64,000 nucleotides of DNA from assembly GCA_023053685.1 (NCBI GenBank), contig JALIGW010000021.1:12752498-12816497 (forward strand). Reading direction: 5' to 3'. The notes under the pieces were generated by a model. The model worked only from the letters and a program-made list of their open reading frames with translations. It was not told the DNA's origin and made no database searches. The position numbers were made by a program, and so were the translations under genes. This DNA is from Diadophis punctatus similis (lineage: Eukaryota; Chordata; Lepidosauria; Squamata; Dipsadidae). Shown here in pieces: positions 1 to 11,142 of this stretch. Position 1 is the stretch's first letter. Every line of letters begins with the position of its first letter.

Positions 1-150
1 TCCATCAGTGGTTTTTCCAGAAGAGATTGGACTCCCAGGATGCAAAAAAGTCTCCTGCGTTGAGCAGAGGGTTGGGCTAGGAGACATCCAAGATATCTAA
101 GAGACATTTACAGCTGATTCTATGTATGATTCTATGTTCTATGTACTGTA
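1..150 (+). mobile_element. CR1 LINE 3' end fragment
   Basis: Matches the terminal part of CR1 copies elsewhere in the window: AAGAGATTGGACTCCCAGGA, then a GAGCAGAGGGTTGGGCTAGG-type stretch. It ends in degenerate GATTCTATG repeats, the usual CR1 tail. Degraded, non-coding. Confidence 0.75.
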
Positions 151-176
151 TGCAGATAGAATACATCTAATACAGA

Positions 177-545
177 TACAGTGTTGTGGCCATGTTGAGT
201 CCGGTGCACTTAGCAGCCGATCCCGATAATTCGGAGGTAGTGGGGGTGCAGTACAGAAGACCGGTGTTCCTGGCACCAGAGACGGAGAGTGAAGAGGACG
301 TGGGGTCAGAGGCTGGTGAACAATTAGAACCTGATGCATCTCCTGAGATTAGTGACTCAGGAGAAGAGGAGGGGGCTCTTCTGGATGCCAGAGCGCACAG
401 GTTCTCAAAGAGACATGAGTGGCTAATCAGGAGGAGGCTTCCTCTTGAGTAGTACTGCAGGTCTTGATCACGCCCTGAGGGTATTTAAGGGTCATTCCCG
501 TGCATCTTATTTTGGGGGGCATACCCGTGGGGACAGAACATACAG
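177..545 (+). mobile_element. Short solo LTR with 5-bp target duplication
   Basis: The element at 182-540 starts TGTTGTGGCC and ends GGACAGAACA. It is bounded by the 5-bp direct repeat TACAG (177-181 and 541-545), the signature of LTR-retroelement integration followed by LTR-LTR recombination. Its first half is one open frame (186-452) rich in Asp and Glu. A TATA-like TATTTAAGG lies near 482. It shares both termini and the acidic frame with the longer solo LTR at 62712-63354 but is only 359 bp, so it is either a shorter subfamily or internally deleted. The superfamily (gypsy-like or endogenous-retrovirus-like) cannot be settled without the internal region. Confidence 0.8.
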
Positions 546-554
546 ATTAACAGA

Positions 555-1640
555 TAAGAGGTTAACAGAGTTGGAAGCGACCTTGTAGGTCATCTAGTCC
601 AACCCCCTGCCAAAGCAGGAGACCCTACACCATTTCTGACACATGGTGAAAGCTTCTGGGGATGAAGCTCCCACAACTTCTGAAAGCAACTTCTGTTCCA
701 TGGGTTGACTGTTCTCACTGTCAGAAAATTTCTCCTTATTTCCAGGTTGAATCTCTCCTTGTTCAGTTTCCATCCATTATTCCTTGTCCGGCCTTCAGGT
801 GCTTTAGTTTGACTCCCTCTTCTTTGTGGCAACCCCTGAGATATTGGAACACTGCTATCATGTCTCTCCTAGTCCTTCTTTTCATCAGACTAGACAAACC
901 CAGTTCCTGCAACCATTCTTCATATGTTTTAGCCTCCAGTCCCCTAATCCTCTTGGTTGTTCTTCTCTGCACTCTTTCTAGAGTCTCAACATCCTTTTTA
1001 CATCGTGGCGACCAAAACTGAATGCAGAATTCAAAGTGTGGCCTTACCAAGGCATTATAAAGTGGTATTAACACTTCGCGTGATCTTGATTCTATCCCTC
1101 TGTTAATGCAGCCTAGAACTGTGTTGGCTTTTTTGGCAGCTGCTGCACACTGCTGGCTCATATTTAAATGGTTGTCCACTAGGACTCCAAGGTCCCTCTC
1201 ACAGTTACTAATGTTGAGCAAGGTACCACATATACCGTACCTGTGCATTTTGTTTTTCTTGCCTAAATGTAGAACCTTACTTTTTTCACCATTGAATTTC
1301 ATTTTGTTAGATAGCGCCCAATGTTCAAGTCTGTCAAGAACCTTCTGTATTTGTCCACTGAAACTCCAAGATCCCTCTCACAGTTACTGCTATTAAGCCT
1401 GGTTTCACCCAGTCTGTATGCGTACTTTTGTTTTTTCTTGCCTGAGTGTAAGACTTTACTTTTCTCTACATTGAATTTCATTTTGTAAGATAGGGGCCAG
1501 TGTTCAAGTCTGTCAAGATCCATCTGGATCTTGAGCCTATCATCTAGGATGCTAGCTATTCCTGCCAGCTTAGTATCATCTGCAAATTTGATAAGTTCCC
1601 CTTCTATTCCCTCATCTAAGTCATTTATGGATATATGCCA
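555..1640 (-). mobile_element. CR1 LINE, 5'-truncated, reverse-transcriptase C-terminal half
   Basis: Minus strand. From the 3' end (555, AACAGAGTTGGAAGCGACC on the plus strand) upward it encodes the end of CR1 ORF2: the thumb/connection motifs [51 protein letters not shown] and RRTRRDMIAVFQYLRGCHKE. Around 1555-1615 the palm motif FADDTKLAGI can be read. The segment encoding MKFN-EKSKVLH-GKK and NCERDLGV occurs twice in a row (about 1175-1350 and 1358-1530), an internal duplication that breaks the protein. Inactive copy. Confidence 0.92.
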
Positions 1641-2319
1641 ACACCCTAAATTTTATTAATGTCTATGGTTCCGATGCTGTACTGATGCATCCTTACCCTG
1701 GATAAGCTCAGCGTTACAGGGGCAAGGAGAACAGACTGGTTTTTAAACCGTGTTTCCTCAGCATCTCTCTTTCATTGGCCAATTGCTATTTCTTGGAGAT
1801 TTTTTGTCTTTGGCTCACTCCTAGCTTCAATGAAATGAAACGGCACAGATGGTGCTCTTGCCATCGCATAATGAAGGGAATGAAACTTTGATTTATCCGC
1901 CTTTAATTCAGCTTCCAATAGGCAAAATTTCCACCGTGGTTCTACAGGATACGGATCGTGACGCAGTGAGAACATTCAACGCCATTTGTGCTGCTTGACC
2001 CCGTTGCGTCACGACCTCATTGGGCTGATGACCTCCGTCTCGGTGGTCACTTCATGAATAATAAGCCACGAAGGAGCCAGTTTGGGGTAGACCTAAAAGC
2101 ACTGGGCTAGGATAAGAGAGTCCTGGGTTCTAAACCACCCTTAGGCACTTGGAGGGTTTGGGGGGCTGTGGTTCAGCCCAATTTATCTTTATCGAGGGAA
2201 GGAAGGAAGAGCGTCCTTCCTCAGAAGGTGGGATAGAAATTCAAATCAAGAAATTCACATTTCATGGCATTGCTTCCAATAATGTTGGTTTTGGAGTGTC
2301 AACATGTATATGGCATCGT
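1641..2319. other. No recognisable feature
   Basis: Unique-looking sequence. I see no exon, RNA gene or known repeat. Confidence 0.5.
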
Positions 2320-2408
2320 GTCAGATAACAGATAACAGGTTAACAGAGTTGGAAGGGACCTTGGAGGTCTTCTAGTCCAACCCCACACCCAAGCAGGAGA
2401 CCTTACAC
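2320..2408 (-). mobile_element. CR1 3' end fragment
   Basis: AACAGAGTTGGAAGGGACCT and the following GGAGGTCTTCTAGTCCAACC core, in minus orientation. It abuts a family D fragment. Confidence 0.75.
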
Positions 2409-2562
2409 CAGTGAAGGCGAACCTTTTTTGGTTTGCATGCCAAAAGGGGGGCACGGGCGTGCCCACACCCATAATTCCATGTGGGGGGGGCACGCATGTA
2501 CACGTGACACCCCCCTCCCAGCACATGATGGCACGGCCGTTTTTCGCTCTCCCCAGGCTTCA
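2409..2562. mobile_element. hAT-like MITE fragment, family D
   Basis: AGTGAAGGCGAACCTTTTTT followed by a GC-rich interior with 'GGGCACGGGCGTGCCCAC' and 'CACATGATGGCACGG', as in the complete family D copy at 50634-51017. The right terminus is lost or diverged. Confidence 0.6.
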
Positions 2563-2587
2563 GAGCATTTCCCAACTTGAAGAAGTC

Positions 2588-3357
2588 AATATAAATCGTA
2601 AAGATACAAGCAACAAGTTACAGTCATACAGTCATAAGTGGGAGGAGATGGGTGATAGGAACAATGAGAAGACTAATAGTAATGCAGCCTTAGTGAATAG
2701 TTTGACAGTGGTGAGGAAATTATTTGTTTAGCAGAGTGATGGCGTTCGGGGAAAAACTGTTCTTGTGTCTAGTTGTCTTGGTGTGCAGTGCTCTATAGCC
2801 TCATTTTGAGAGTAGGAGTTGAAACAGTTTATGTCCAGGATGCGAGGGGTCTGTAAATATTTTCACGGCCCTCTTTTTGACTCGTGCAGTATACAGGTCC
2901 TCAATGGAAGGCAGGTTGGCAGTAATTGTTTTTTCTACAGTTCTAATTATCCTCTGAAGTCTGTGTCTGTCTTGTTGGGTTGCAGAACAGAACCAGACAG
3001 TTATGGAGGTGAAGATGACAAACTCAATAATTCCTCTGTAGAACTGTATCAGCAGCTCCTTGGGAAGTTTGAGCTTCCTGAGTTGGCGCAGAAAGAACAT
3101 TCTTTGTTGTGCTTTTTTGATGACGTTTTTGATGTTAGATGACCATTTTAGGACTTGAGATATGATAGAACCTAGAAACACGAAGGTCTCTACTGTTGAT
3201 ACTGTGTTGTCTAGTATTGTAACAGGTGGTAGAATGGGAGGGTTTCTCCTAAAGTCTACCACCATTTCTACAGTTTTGAGTGTGTTCAGTTCCAGATTGT
3301 TCCGGTCGCACCACGAGGCTAGTTGTTCAACCTCCCGTCTGTATGCAACTATCAACC
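2588..3357 (-). mobile_element. L3/CR1-like LINE, 3' part
   Basis: Minus strand. The 3' UTR (GTAAAGATACAAGCAACAAG on the plus strand) precedes an ORF2 C-terminus read 3355 to 2801: [79 protein letters not shown]. Nearly the same protein is encoded at 18786-20213 and 56755-57950. 5'-truncated; lacks the (ATTCT)n tail seen on the other two. Confidence 0.92.
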
Positions 3358-3969
3358 TTCATTGTCGGCATGATTTCTATCCGGAAACCAAGGCTCGAAA
3401 GCAGCCGTCCCAATTACACCGAAATAAAGCATTTGAAGTATTTCACTCAAAGGCAGAACATAAATGCTAAGCATAATCAAGCAATTAGAGAATTTTATTT
3501 CCTTCTCTTTTTTTTCAAAGAAGGAACAGCTCTGGCCAATGTAATTGCGATATAAAATTGGACAGATTTAAGTGCCAGAAAATGGAGTGGTATGAAAAAA
3601 AAAAATTTCTGCAATGCATGGAAACTGCCGAATGTGCCTGTATAATGACTCAAGGTTTAGTGCATAATTAAAAGATACATAATGAAAATTAATAAGGAAA
3701 GCCTTCTAGGGAAACGAATGGCGTTGTAAAGAGCGGTGCTCGATTCAGAAGGCAACCATTCAGCCAAACGACTCTGATCAGAAATCAGTCAGTGCAGGAA
3801 GTTCATCCGAAGGAGAGAAGAAATATTTCTCCCTAGACTGGGCCAGAATTATAATTCTTTTCTGTGAAAAGTATCATTGCTAACCGAAATGGACTATTGC
3901 AGTGATAGGTGTGAATTACCTTGGGAGACAGATATTAACTCGGATAAGAGGCAGCTGTGCCTGCAACAG
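3358..3969. other. No recognisable feature
   Basis: AT-rich, unique-looking sequence between a LINE and a minisatellite. No exon seen. Confidence 0.5.
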
Positions 3970-4503
3970 GAATGGGGATGTAACAAACATCTCAGAAGGG
4001 ACCCTCCCTAGTTTCTTGGGCTGTACAGGGGGTGGCGATTTAACAAACATCTCAGAAGGGACCCTCCCTAGTTTCTTGGGCTGTACAGGGGGTGGCGATT
4101 TAACAAACATCTCAGAAGGGACCCTCCCTAGTTTCTTGGGCTGTACAGGGGGGAGGGGATGTAACAAACATCTCAGAAGGGACACTCCCTAGTTTCTTGG
4201 GTTGTACAGGGGGTGGTGATTTAACAAACATCTCAGAAGGGACCCTCCCTAGTTTCTTGGGCTGTACAGGGGGGAGGGGATGTAACAAACATCTCAGAAG
4301 GGACCCTCCCTAGTTTCTTGGGCTGTACTAGGGGTGGTGATTTAACAAACATCTCAGAAGGGACCCTCCCTAGTTTCTTGGGCTGTACAGGGGGTGGCGA
4401 TTTAACAAACATCTCAGAAGGGACCCTCCCTAGTTTCTTGGGTTGTACAGGGGGAGGGATGTAACAAACATCACAAAAGGGACCCTCCCTAGTTTCTTGG
4501 GTT
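3970..4503 (+). repeat. 60-62-bp minisatellite, about 9 units
   Basis: Tandem unit beginning near ATTTAACAAACATCTCAGAA and ending CTAGTTTCTTGGGCTGTACA. It recurs about every 60 bp from 3970 to 4503. Two unit types differ in the junction (GGGGGTGGCGATTTAAC versus GGGGGGAGGGGATGTAAC) and partly alternate. The last unit is the most diverged (ACATCACAAAAGGG). The array runs directly into a (TTCC)n tract. Confidence 0.95.
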
Positions 4504-4562
4504 CCTCCCTCCATTCCTTCCTTCCTTCCTTCCTTCCTTCCTTCCTTCCTTCCCTTCCCTTC
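4504..4562 (+). repeat. (TTCC)n microsatellite
   Basis: Perfect CCTT tetramers between the minisatellite and a SINE. Confidence 0.95.
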
Positions 4563-4783
4563 CTGCACAGTGGTTAGAATGCAGCATTGCAGGCTGACTC
4601 TGCCCTCTCCAAGCAGTTCGATCCTGACCAGCTCAAGGTTGATTTAGCCTTCCATCCTTCTGAGGTCAGTAAAATGAGGACCCAGATTGTCGGGGGCAGC
4701 ATGCAGACTCTGTAAAACCACTTAGAGAAGCTGTAAAGTACTGTGAAGCAGTATATAAATCTAAGTGCTATTGCTATTGCTAT
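4563..4783 (+). mobile_element. SINE1, tRNA-derived SINE
   Basis: The A-box-like GCACAGTGGTTAGAATGC and B-box-like GCAGTTCGATCCTGACC give a tRNA-type Pol III promoter. The body includes AAATGAGGACCCAGATTGTC and the 3' end TCTAAGTGCTATTGCTATTG. At least nine further copies occur in the window. Confidence 0.85.
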
Positions 4784-5639
4784 TTGACTGTTCTCATGAC
4801 TTCAGTTTTTTCCCCACCTGCCAAGGTCATCCTCACATGACGTTAACATCCATTTTATGGAAACAAACTGGAAAGCACTCGGATCTACAAGGCAGGCAAC
4901 CTCATAGATGCAGACACATTCCAATTCCACCACAAAGTAACCAGCCCAGGTGTCCTTCACACCTTCACTTGCAGATTAGCATAGATAATAGGCAGTAATT
5001 ATCACTTCTGCTGCTTGTCCTGCCTTCTCTAGCTTTGACAGAGAATCGGGAACTTGACAACAATTATGTCTGCCTTTAACGCTATGAGGTTCTCCTGGAA
5101 ATAGAACAAAATGAGCTGTCATTTCATTAGCATGCTCCTTGTTTGTTTTGCTAAGGTGGTCTGATGCAAAATGCCAATGGGCCTTAAAGTGGGCTTTAGT
5201 TTGATATTTACAGACAGGTATAGAAGACAATCAAAATGCTTTCCAGAAGTGCTGCTGGAAGGTGACGTATTCAAGCCACGTATGATGAAAATCTCTACTT
5301 TGGGGCAGTTGCAATGTGACTTGCTGAGCTACATCAGTTTCTGCTCTCTTAGCCTGCACAATCTTTGCAATATTACCAGCCATTGGAGGCAGGGCCAATG
5401 TCCAAATAATTCCCTCCCACTTTATAGCCCAGTAAATATTTTAATGAGTAAGTGTTAGAAATTCTGTTTATATAAAGCACCACATAGAGAAAAGAAAGAG
5501 TACAGTCACCATGTGCTTTACTGCTTAACTATCTAACTGTAACAGAAAACAATACAGAGCATAGAGTATATACCATAGATCCAAACTTGTAAACACTGCT
5601 GTCTACTGGCTAAATACTACTGTAGTTGTCACATACTGT
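4784..5639. other. No recognisable feature
   Basis: No exon, RNA gene or repeat recognised. Confidence 0.45.
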
Positions 5640-5927
5640 AACAACCGGTTCACCCAGCACCGGAAATGTGAACGCTTCCACGCACGCCATCCGTGCATGC
5701 GTGCGGCATCACAAAACACGGCAATTCGCACACATGCGCCATCCACCCATGCGTGCGACACGACAATTCGCTCACACGCGCCATCCACAAATGCGTGCGG
5801 AGTCAAAACCACAGCAATATAGGATGGGATTGCGCCCGGGCGGGTAGGCAGGGGCTGGCCCATCCGCAGGTCACCACTACCAGTTCGCCCGAACCAGTCC
5901 AAACCGGCTGAATCCCAGCACTGGGGA
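5640..5927. mobile_element. GC-rich MITE-like element, family E
   Basis: Starts ACAACCGGTTCACCCAGCAC and ends AACCGGCTGAATCCCAGCAC. The interior is CpG-rich with repeated ACACGCGCCATCCAC / ATGCGTGCG. The GAACCGGT-type ends match elements at 10228 and 11143. Non-autonomous. Confidence 0.55.
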
Positions 5928-6317
5928 GGATGGAGTATTGATTCTGGTATTTCGACGTGGGGTTTTGTCCCTTTCAATTGTCAATTGATTCATTAATCAA
6001 AGGAAAGGAACATTACAAAGAAAGAATCCCAAGATAATTTCACCAGCATTTCAGTGCCAAGGCCTTGGAAGCCGGTTTGATGTATCCAATTCCCTCTCCC
6101 TCTGCAAATAAGGGAAATAAAGCCAGGGTTTGGGGCAAAAAAATAAATAACAGAGACACACACAAAGACACACACGTACACACTCCTCGCCACATACTCC
6201 TCTGTGATTTTGCGGGCTGTTCTTGCAGAGAGATGAAAAATGTCAATAAAGCAGCGAAAGGGATAATTTTGACTTTTGGAATTCCGATTTGAGAGCAAAC
6301 TCCCAAGAAGGGGGCCA
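5928..6317. other. No recognisable feature
   Basis: Mostly unique. A short CACACA-rich stretch lies at 6152-6185. Confidence 0.4.
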
Positions 6318-6440
6318 TGAAAAGCAAATTTTATTTATTTTTTATTTATTTTATTTGTCAAGACGTATACAAGATAATAGGTATGGTATAAACATAAACA
6401 AAGGCACATTAAGTATAGGTAAATTTGGACAATCGGTTGA
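6318..6440 (-). mobile_element. 3' tail of a (AAAT)n-ending LINE
   Basis: TTTATTTATTTTATTTGTCA followed by AAGACGTATACAAGATAA. This is the reverse complement of the end of the LINE at 20816-21750 (CATGCTTGACAAAATAAATA). 3' end only. Confidence 0.6.
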
Positions 6441-6768
6441 GCCAAACCCTTATCCAGGTCACAGCAGATTTTAGTATCCCTTTTGGGGTTTTTTTGGGGG
6501 GGGGGTTTAAACTAATTCTCTGCTCAGGATGTTCTTCGAAAATAATGTAGGTGGGCTGTAATTTAGCCTTAAAACACATTGGCAAAATCTGGAGCGTAAA
6601 ATGCATTTTGTTCCCTTTGATATTTCTTGAGTTTCTCTCTCTCTCCCTCTCTCTCTTTTTCTTCCATATCAAGCCCAGCATTTTGTGCTATTTGGGGAGC
6701 CATTCCCCCAATTTGCCGGCTTTTAGAAATGGCTTTGGTTATTGCTCGTGATAATAAATACAGCATCT
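6441..6768. other. No gene; short (CT)n at 6633-6660
   Basis: Contains a G9 run near 6497 and a short CT-repeat. Confidence 0.4.
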
Positions 6769-7070
6769 GGGGAGAAAGAGAGAGAAAGAAAGGGAGAGAG
6801 GGGAAGAGAGGGAGAGAGAGGGGAAGGAGAAAGAGAGGGGGGAGAGAAAGGAGGGGGAGAAGGGGATTGAGAGGGGGGGAAAGAAGGGGAGAGGGAGGGA
6901 GAAACAGGGAGAGAGGGAGGGAGAGAGAGGGAGAAAGGAAGGGAGAAAAGGAAAGAGGAAAGGAGAGAGGGAGAGAGGGAGAGCAGAATTGAGGGAGAGA
7001 AAGAGGGAGAGAGAGGACTGGAGAGAGGGAGGAAGAAAGTGAGGAAGAGAGTAAGGGAGAGACAGCGCAG

Positions 7071-7104
<34 letters not shown>

Positions 7105-9231
7105 GAGAGAGGGAGAGAGAAGAGTAAGGGACAGACCAAGACTGAGTGGGAGAAAGGGAGAGAGAGGGAGAGAGAGGGGAAGGAGAAAGAGAGAGGGGGA
7201 GAGAAAGGAGGGGGAGAAGGGGATTGAAAGGGGGGAAAGAAGAAGGGGAGAGGGAGGAAGAAACAGGGAGAGAGGGAGGGAGAGAGAGGGAGAAATGAAG
7301 GGAGAAAGGAAAGAGGAAAGGAGAGGGGGAGAGAGGGAGAGCAGAATTGAGGGAGAGAAAGAGGGAGAGAGAGGACCAGAGAGAGGGAGGAAGAAAGTGA
7401 GGAAGAGAGTAAGGGAGAGACAACGCAAGAGAGAGAAAGAGAGAGAAAGGAAGAGAGAGGGAGAGAGAAGAGTAAGGGACAGACCAAGACTGAGTGGGAG
7501 AAAGAGAGAGGGAGGAAGAGAGGGAGAGAGAGGGGAAGGAGAAAGAGAGAGGGGGAGAGAAAGGAGGGGGAGAAGGGGATTGAAAGGGGGGAAAGAAGAA
7601 GGGGAGAGGGAGGGAGAAACAGGGAGAGAGGGAGGGAGAGAGAGAGAGGGAGGGAGGGAGAGAGAGAGGGAGAGAGAGGGAGAGAGAAGAGTAAGGGACA
7701 GACCAAGACTGAGTGGGAGAAAGGGAGAGAGAGGGAGAGAGAGGGGAAGGAGAAAGAGAGAGGGGGAGAGAAAGGAGGGGGAGAAGGGGATTGAAAGGGG
7801 GGAAAGAAGAAGGGGAGAGGGAGGGAGAAACAGGGAGAGAGGGAGGGAGAGAGAGGGAGAAAGGAAGGGAGAAAGGAAAAAGGAAAGGAGAGGGGGAGAG
7901 AGGGAGAGCAGAATTGAGGGAGAGAAAGAGGGAGAGAGAGGACCAGAGAGAGGGAGGAAGAAAGTGAGGAAGAGAGTAAGGGAGAGACAACGCAAGAGAG
8001 AGAAAGAGAGAGAAAGGAAGAGAGAGGGAGAGAGAAGAGTAAGGGACAGACCAAGACTGAGTGAGAGAAAGAGAGAGGGAGGAAGAGAGGGAGAGAGAGG
8101 GGAAGGAGAAAGAGAGAGGGGGAGAGAAAGGAGGGGGAGAAGGGGATTGAAAGGGCGGAAAGAAGAAGGGGAGAGGGAGGGAGAAACAGGGAGAGAGGGA
8201 GGGAGAGAGAGGGAGAAAGGAAGGGAGAAAGGAAAGAGGAAAGGAGAGGGGGAGAGGGGGAGAGCAGAATTGAGGGAGAGAAAGAGGGAGAGAGAGGACC
8301 AGAGAGAGGGAGGAAGAAAGTGAGGAAGAGAGTAAGGGAGAGACAACGCAAGAGAGAGAAAGAGAGAGAAAGGAAGAGAGAGGGAGAGAGAAGAGTAAGG
8401 GACAGACCAAGACTGAGTGAGAGAAAGAGAGAGGGAGGAAGAGAGGGAGAGAGAGAGGGGAAGGAGAAAGAGAGAGGGGGAGAGAAAGGAGGGGGAGAAG
8501 GGGATTGAAAGGGGGGAAAGAAGAAGGGGAGAGGGAGGGAGAAACAGGGAGAGAGGGAGGGAGAGAGAGGGAGAAAGGAAGGGAGAAAGGAAAGAGGAAA
8601 GGAGAGGGGGAGAGAGGGAGAGCAGAATTGAGGGAGAGAAAGAGGGAGAGAGAGGACCAGAGAGAGGGAGGAAGAAAGTGAGGAAGAGAGTAAGGGAGAG
8701 ACAGCGCAAGAGAGAGAAAGAGAGAGAAAGGAAGAGAGAGGGAGAGAGAAGAGTAAGGGACAGACCAAGACTGAGTGAGAGAAAGAGAGAGGGAGGAAGA
8801 GAGGGAGAGAGAGGGGAAGGAGAAAGAGAGAGGGGGAGAGAAAGGAGGGGGAGAAGGGGATTGAAAGGGGGGAAAGAAGAAGGGGAGAGGGAGGGAGAAA
8901 CAGGGAGAGAGGGAGGGAGAGAGAGGGAGAAAGGAAGGGAGAAAGGAAAGAGGAAAGGAGAGGGGGAGAGAGGGAGAGCAGAATTGAGGGAGAGAAAGAG
9001 GGAGAGAGAGGACCAGAGAGAGGGAGGAAGAAAGTGAGGAAGAGAGTAAGGGAGAGACAGCGCAAGAGAGAGAAAGAGAGAGAAAGGAAGAGAGAGGGAG
9101 AGAGAAGAGTAAGGGACAGACCAAGACTGAGTGGGAGAAAGAGAGAAGGAGGAAGAGAGGGGGGAAGGGAGAGAAAGGGAGAGAAGGAGAGGAAGAGAAG
9201 GAGAAGGAGAGGGAGGGACGGAGGGAGGGAG
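6769..9231 (+). repeat. 2.5-kb all-purine satellite with ~350-bp higher-order unit
   Basis: The plus strand is almost entirely G and A (GGGAGA, GAGAAA, GGAAGA). Rare non-purine landmarks reveal a higher-order repeat: AAGGGACAGACCAAGACTGA begins near 7126, 7474, 7693, 8041, 8397, 8755 and 9111 (spacings 348, 219, 348, 356, 358, 356). GAGCAGAATTGAGGG and GGACCAGAGAGAGGG recur once per unit and are missing from the 219-bp unit, which is internally deleted. Long reading frames on both strands (Ser/Leu/Pro or Arg/Glu/Gly) are by-products. Such mirror-type purine tracts can form triplex DNA (general knowledge). Confidence 0.97.
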
Positions 9232-9415
9232 TGATCTTGTACTGCAGAATTGTTTGGGGGCTGTTGATTCTCAGTCACCACGCTAGCTACTCCTTTTTGT
9301 CCAATTTAGAAACAGCCCCTGAGCTTAGCTAGAGAGCAACTAACGGGAATATAGAAGTGGGTCAAAGGATGAGCTTTTCAGTCCTCAGATTCTCTTTTTT
9401 TTTCCCTGGAAAAAA

Positions 9416-9575
9416 CAACAACGAAGAAGTCGCCAAGCATCTGAATTTTGATCGCCTGACCCTGGGGAACTCTACAAAGGTCTTAAGCGTGAAAAACAGT
9501 CAGAAGTCAGTTTTTTTTTCAGTGCCGTTCTAACTTTGTCACTAAATGAACTGTCGTAATTGCAGGGCTTCCTGT
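9416..9575 (+). mobile_element. Family A MITE, 3' fragment
   Basis: CGCCAAGCATCTGAATTTTG, then GTCACTAAATGAACTGTCGT, matching the right half of complete family A copies (e.g. 27120-27532). Left half absent. Confidence 0.75.
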
Positions 9576-10227
9576 ATGCATACCGTCCTGATCTCCTCAT
9601 ATATTCTTCTCTTTCTTTCCTCCAGATCTTTTAACCGCCCCGCGGGATGGGGAGAGAAATAGAAGAAGGGGGAAAAAAGGGGTTAATGGGGAAAGGACGG
9701 CTTGGTGTTACCCAGAAAGCTTCATAACGGAGTAGAAACACGCATAAGAGCAGAAGAAAATAATTCCGCTGATGGACTGATAGGAGAAAGCTGCTGGATG
9801 CTATTTGTGTCACAACCAAGGAGAAAAAGATTTATGAAACATCAAAGCATAGAGCACTTAGTAAGGAAAAAAAAGGGGGGGCGATGCAAAGAGATATTGG
9901 GGATGATAACAACTTCCAAAGCACAAAGGTCTGTGTAGGTTAAGAAGGACACAAAACAAAGAACACACTACATTGTCAAGGCCAGAATGAAATCGAATAA
10001 GAGCTTCCATCAACTATTTTCTCCGAGTTCAAAAAAAAAAAAATCCAGTTAAGCTACCAGATGCAGGAAGGACAAAAAAAACCTTGAGGGTACCTAAATT
10101 TTATCTTTTCCAGCCCAAGGAACAAGAAGTCTATCTTCCATGTCATGGGGTTGATACAGGTATGTCATAGTCCATACATACACCTGACAAATCCCATTCA
10201 GTCTGTTTCAAGAGAATATCCATTGGT
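9576..10227. other. No recognisable feature
   Basis: A-rich runs near 10030 and 10073. No exon seen. Confidence 0.4.
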
Positions 10228-10556
10228 TTGGACAGAGGTGGGTTCCTCCCGGTTCGGACCGGTTCTTTAGAACCGGTAGTGGGAATTTTCCCTCGCTTGC
10301 TGAACTGGGAGCGATGGCTGGCTGGCCATGCCCCCAAACCGGCTTTTTCGACAGTGCCGTAGGCACCGCCATCTTGTTTTTCGCTTCTGCGCACATGCAG
10401 AAGCTGTTTTTTGCTTCTGTGCATGCGCAGAAGCCGAGTTTTCAGCACTGTGCCTGCACCTGCGCAGCACAGTCGCGCAATGCGCAACATGCACACGCAC
10501 ACGTGACACAGGAGGAAGCGAACCGGCAGCGAGGTAAGTTAGAACCCACCCCTGGG
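10228..10556. mobile_element. Family E-like MITE
   Basis: Inverted ends GAGGTGGGTTCCTCCCGG and AGTTAGAACCCACCCCTG. Interior contains TTTAGAACCGGTAGTGGGAA and CpG-rich GCGCAGAAG repeats. Non-coding. Confidence 0.65.
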
Positions 10557-10812
10557 TTTGGAAACTACTGATCAATGGATGGAGACTAATCAAGGAGACA
10601 AGCAATCTAGAACTAAGGAGAAATTTCCTGACAGGGAGAACAATCAACCAGTGGAACGGCTTGACTCCAGAAGTTCTGGGTGTACCATCACTGGAGGCTT
10701 TCAAGAAGAGATTGGACATCCATTTGTCTGGAATAGTATAAGGTCCCCTGCTTGAACAGGGGGTTGGACTGGAAGACCTCCAAGGTCCCTTCCAACTCTT
10801 TGGTTCTTCTGT
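10557..10812 (+). mobile_element. CR1 3' end fragment
   Basis: ATGGATGGAGACTAATCAAG, TTCCTGACAGGGAGAACAAT, and the terminal GGTTGGACTGGAAGACCTCC and AAGGTCCCTTCCAACTCTTT. Plus orientation; frame not maintained. Confidence 0.85.
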
Positions 10813-10932
10813 TATTTATTCTGATCAGAAGAAAGGATCGACTCCTCAACCCTCAGTTGATCCAATCTGGTGAACCTCAACTCCCTTATCATGTGTAATC
10901 GTGGGTTAACCTGTCACCATAACCAGCGATAG

Positions 10933-11066
10933 AATGTCTATGGAGATTCTCAAGTCATCCAGGTCACGGTTGTCCCAAAGGTGCTTTTTTCAAGAGGCAA
11001 CTGGACTTTCTTGGTTTTTCTTTGAAGACGTTTCGCTTCTCGTCCAAGAAGCTTCTTCAGCTCAGT
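10933..11066. mobile_element. Family B hairpin element, half copy
   Basis: TCTATGGAGATTCTCAAGTC, then CCCAAAGGTGCTTTTTTCAA and GAAGACGTTTCGCTTCTCGT, ending AAGAAGCTTCTTCAGCTCAG. Only one arm is present. Confidence 0.8.
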
Positions 11067-11142
11067 GATAGAATGGTTCCATCACCCAATCACCCAATCC
11101 AAACATCATTCTCTCATTCACAAGATCTTGTGAAGAGACCAA

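Noticed and set aside
3970..4503. CRISPR-like regular repeat
   Set aside because: No unique spacers; the whole 60-bp unit is repeated, in a vertebrate genome.
6569..9281. Reading frames of about 650-850 codons on the minus strand (Ser/Leu/Pro-rich)
   Set aside because: They are translations of the purine/pyrimidine satellite; three frames are open at once and the period matches the DNA repeat, not a protein.
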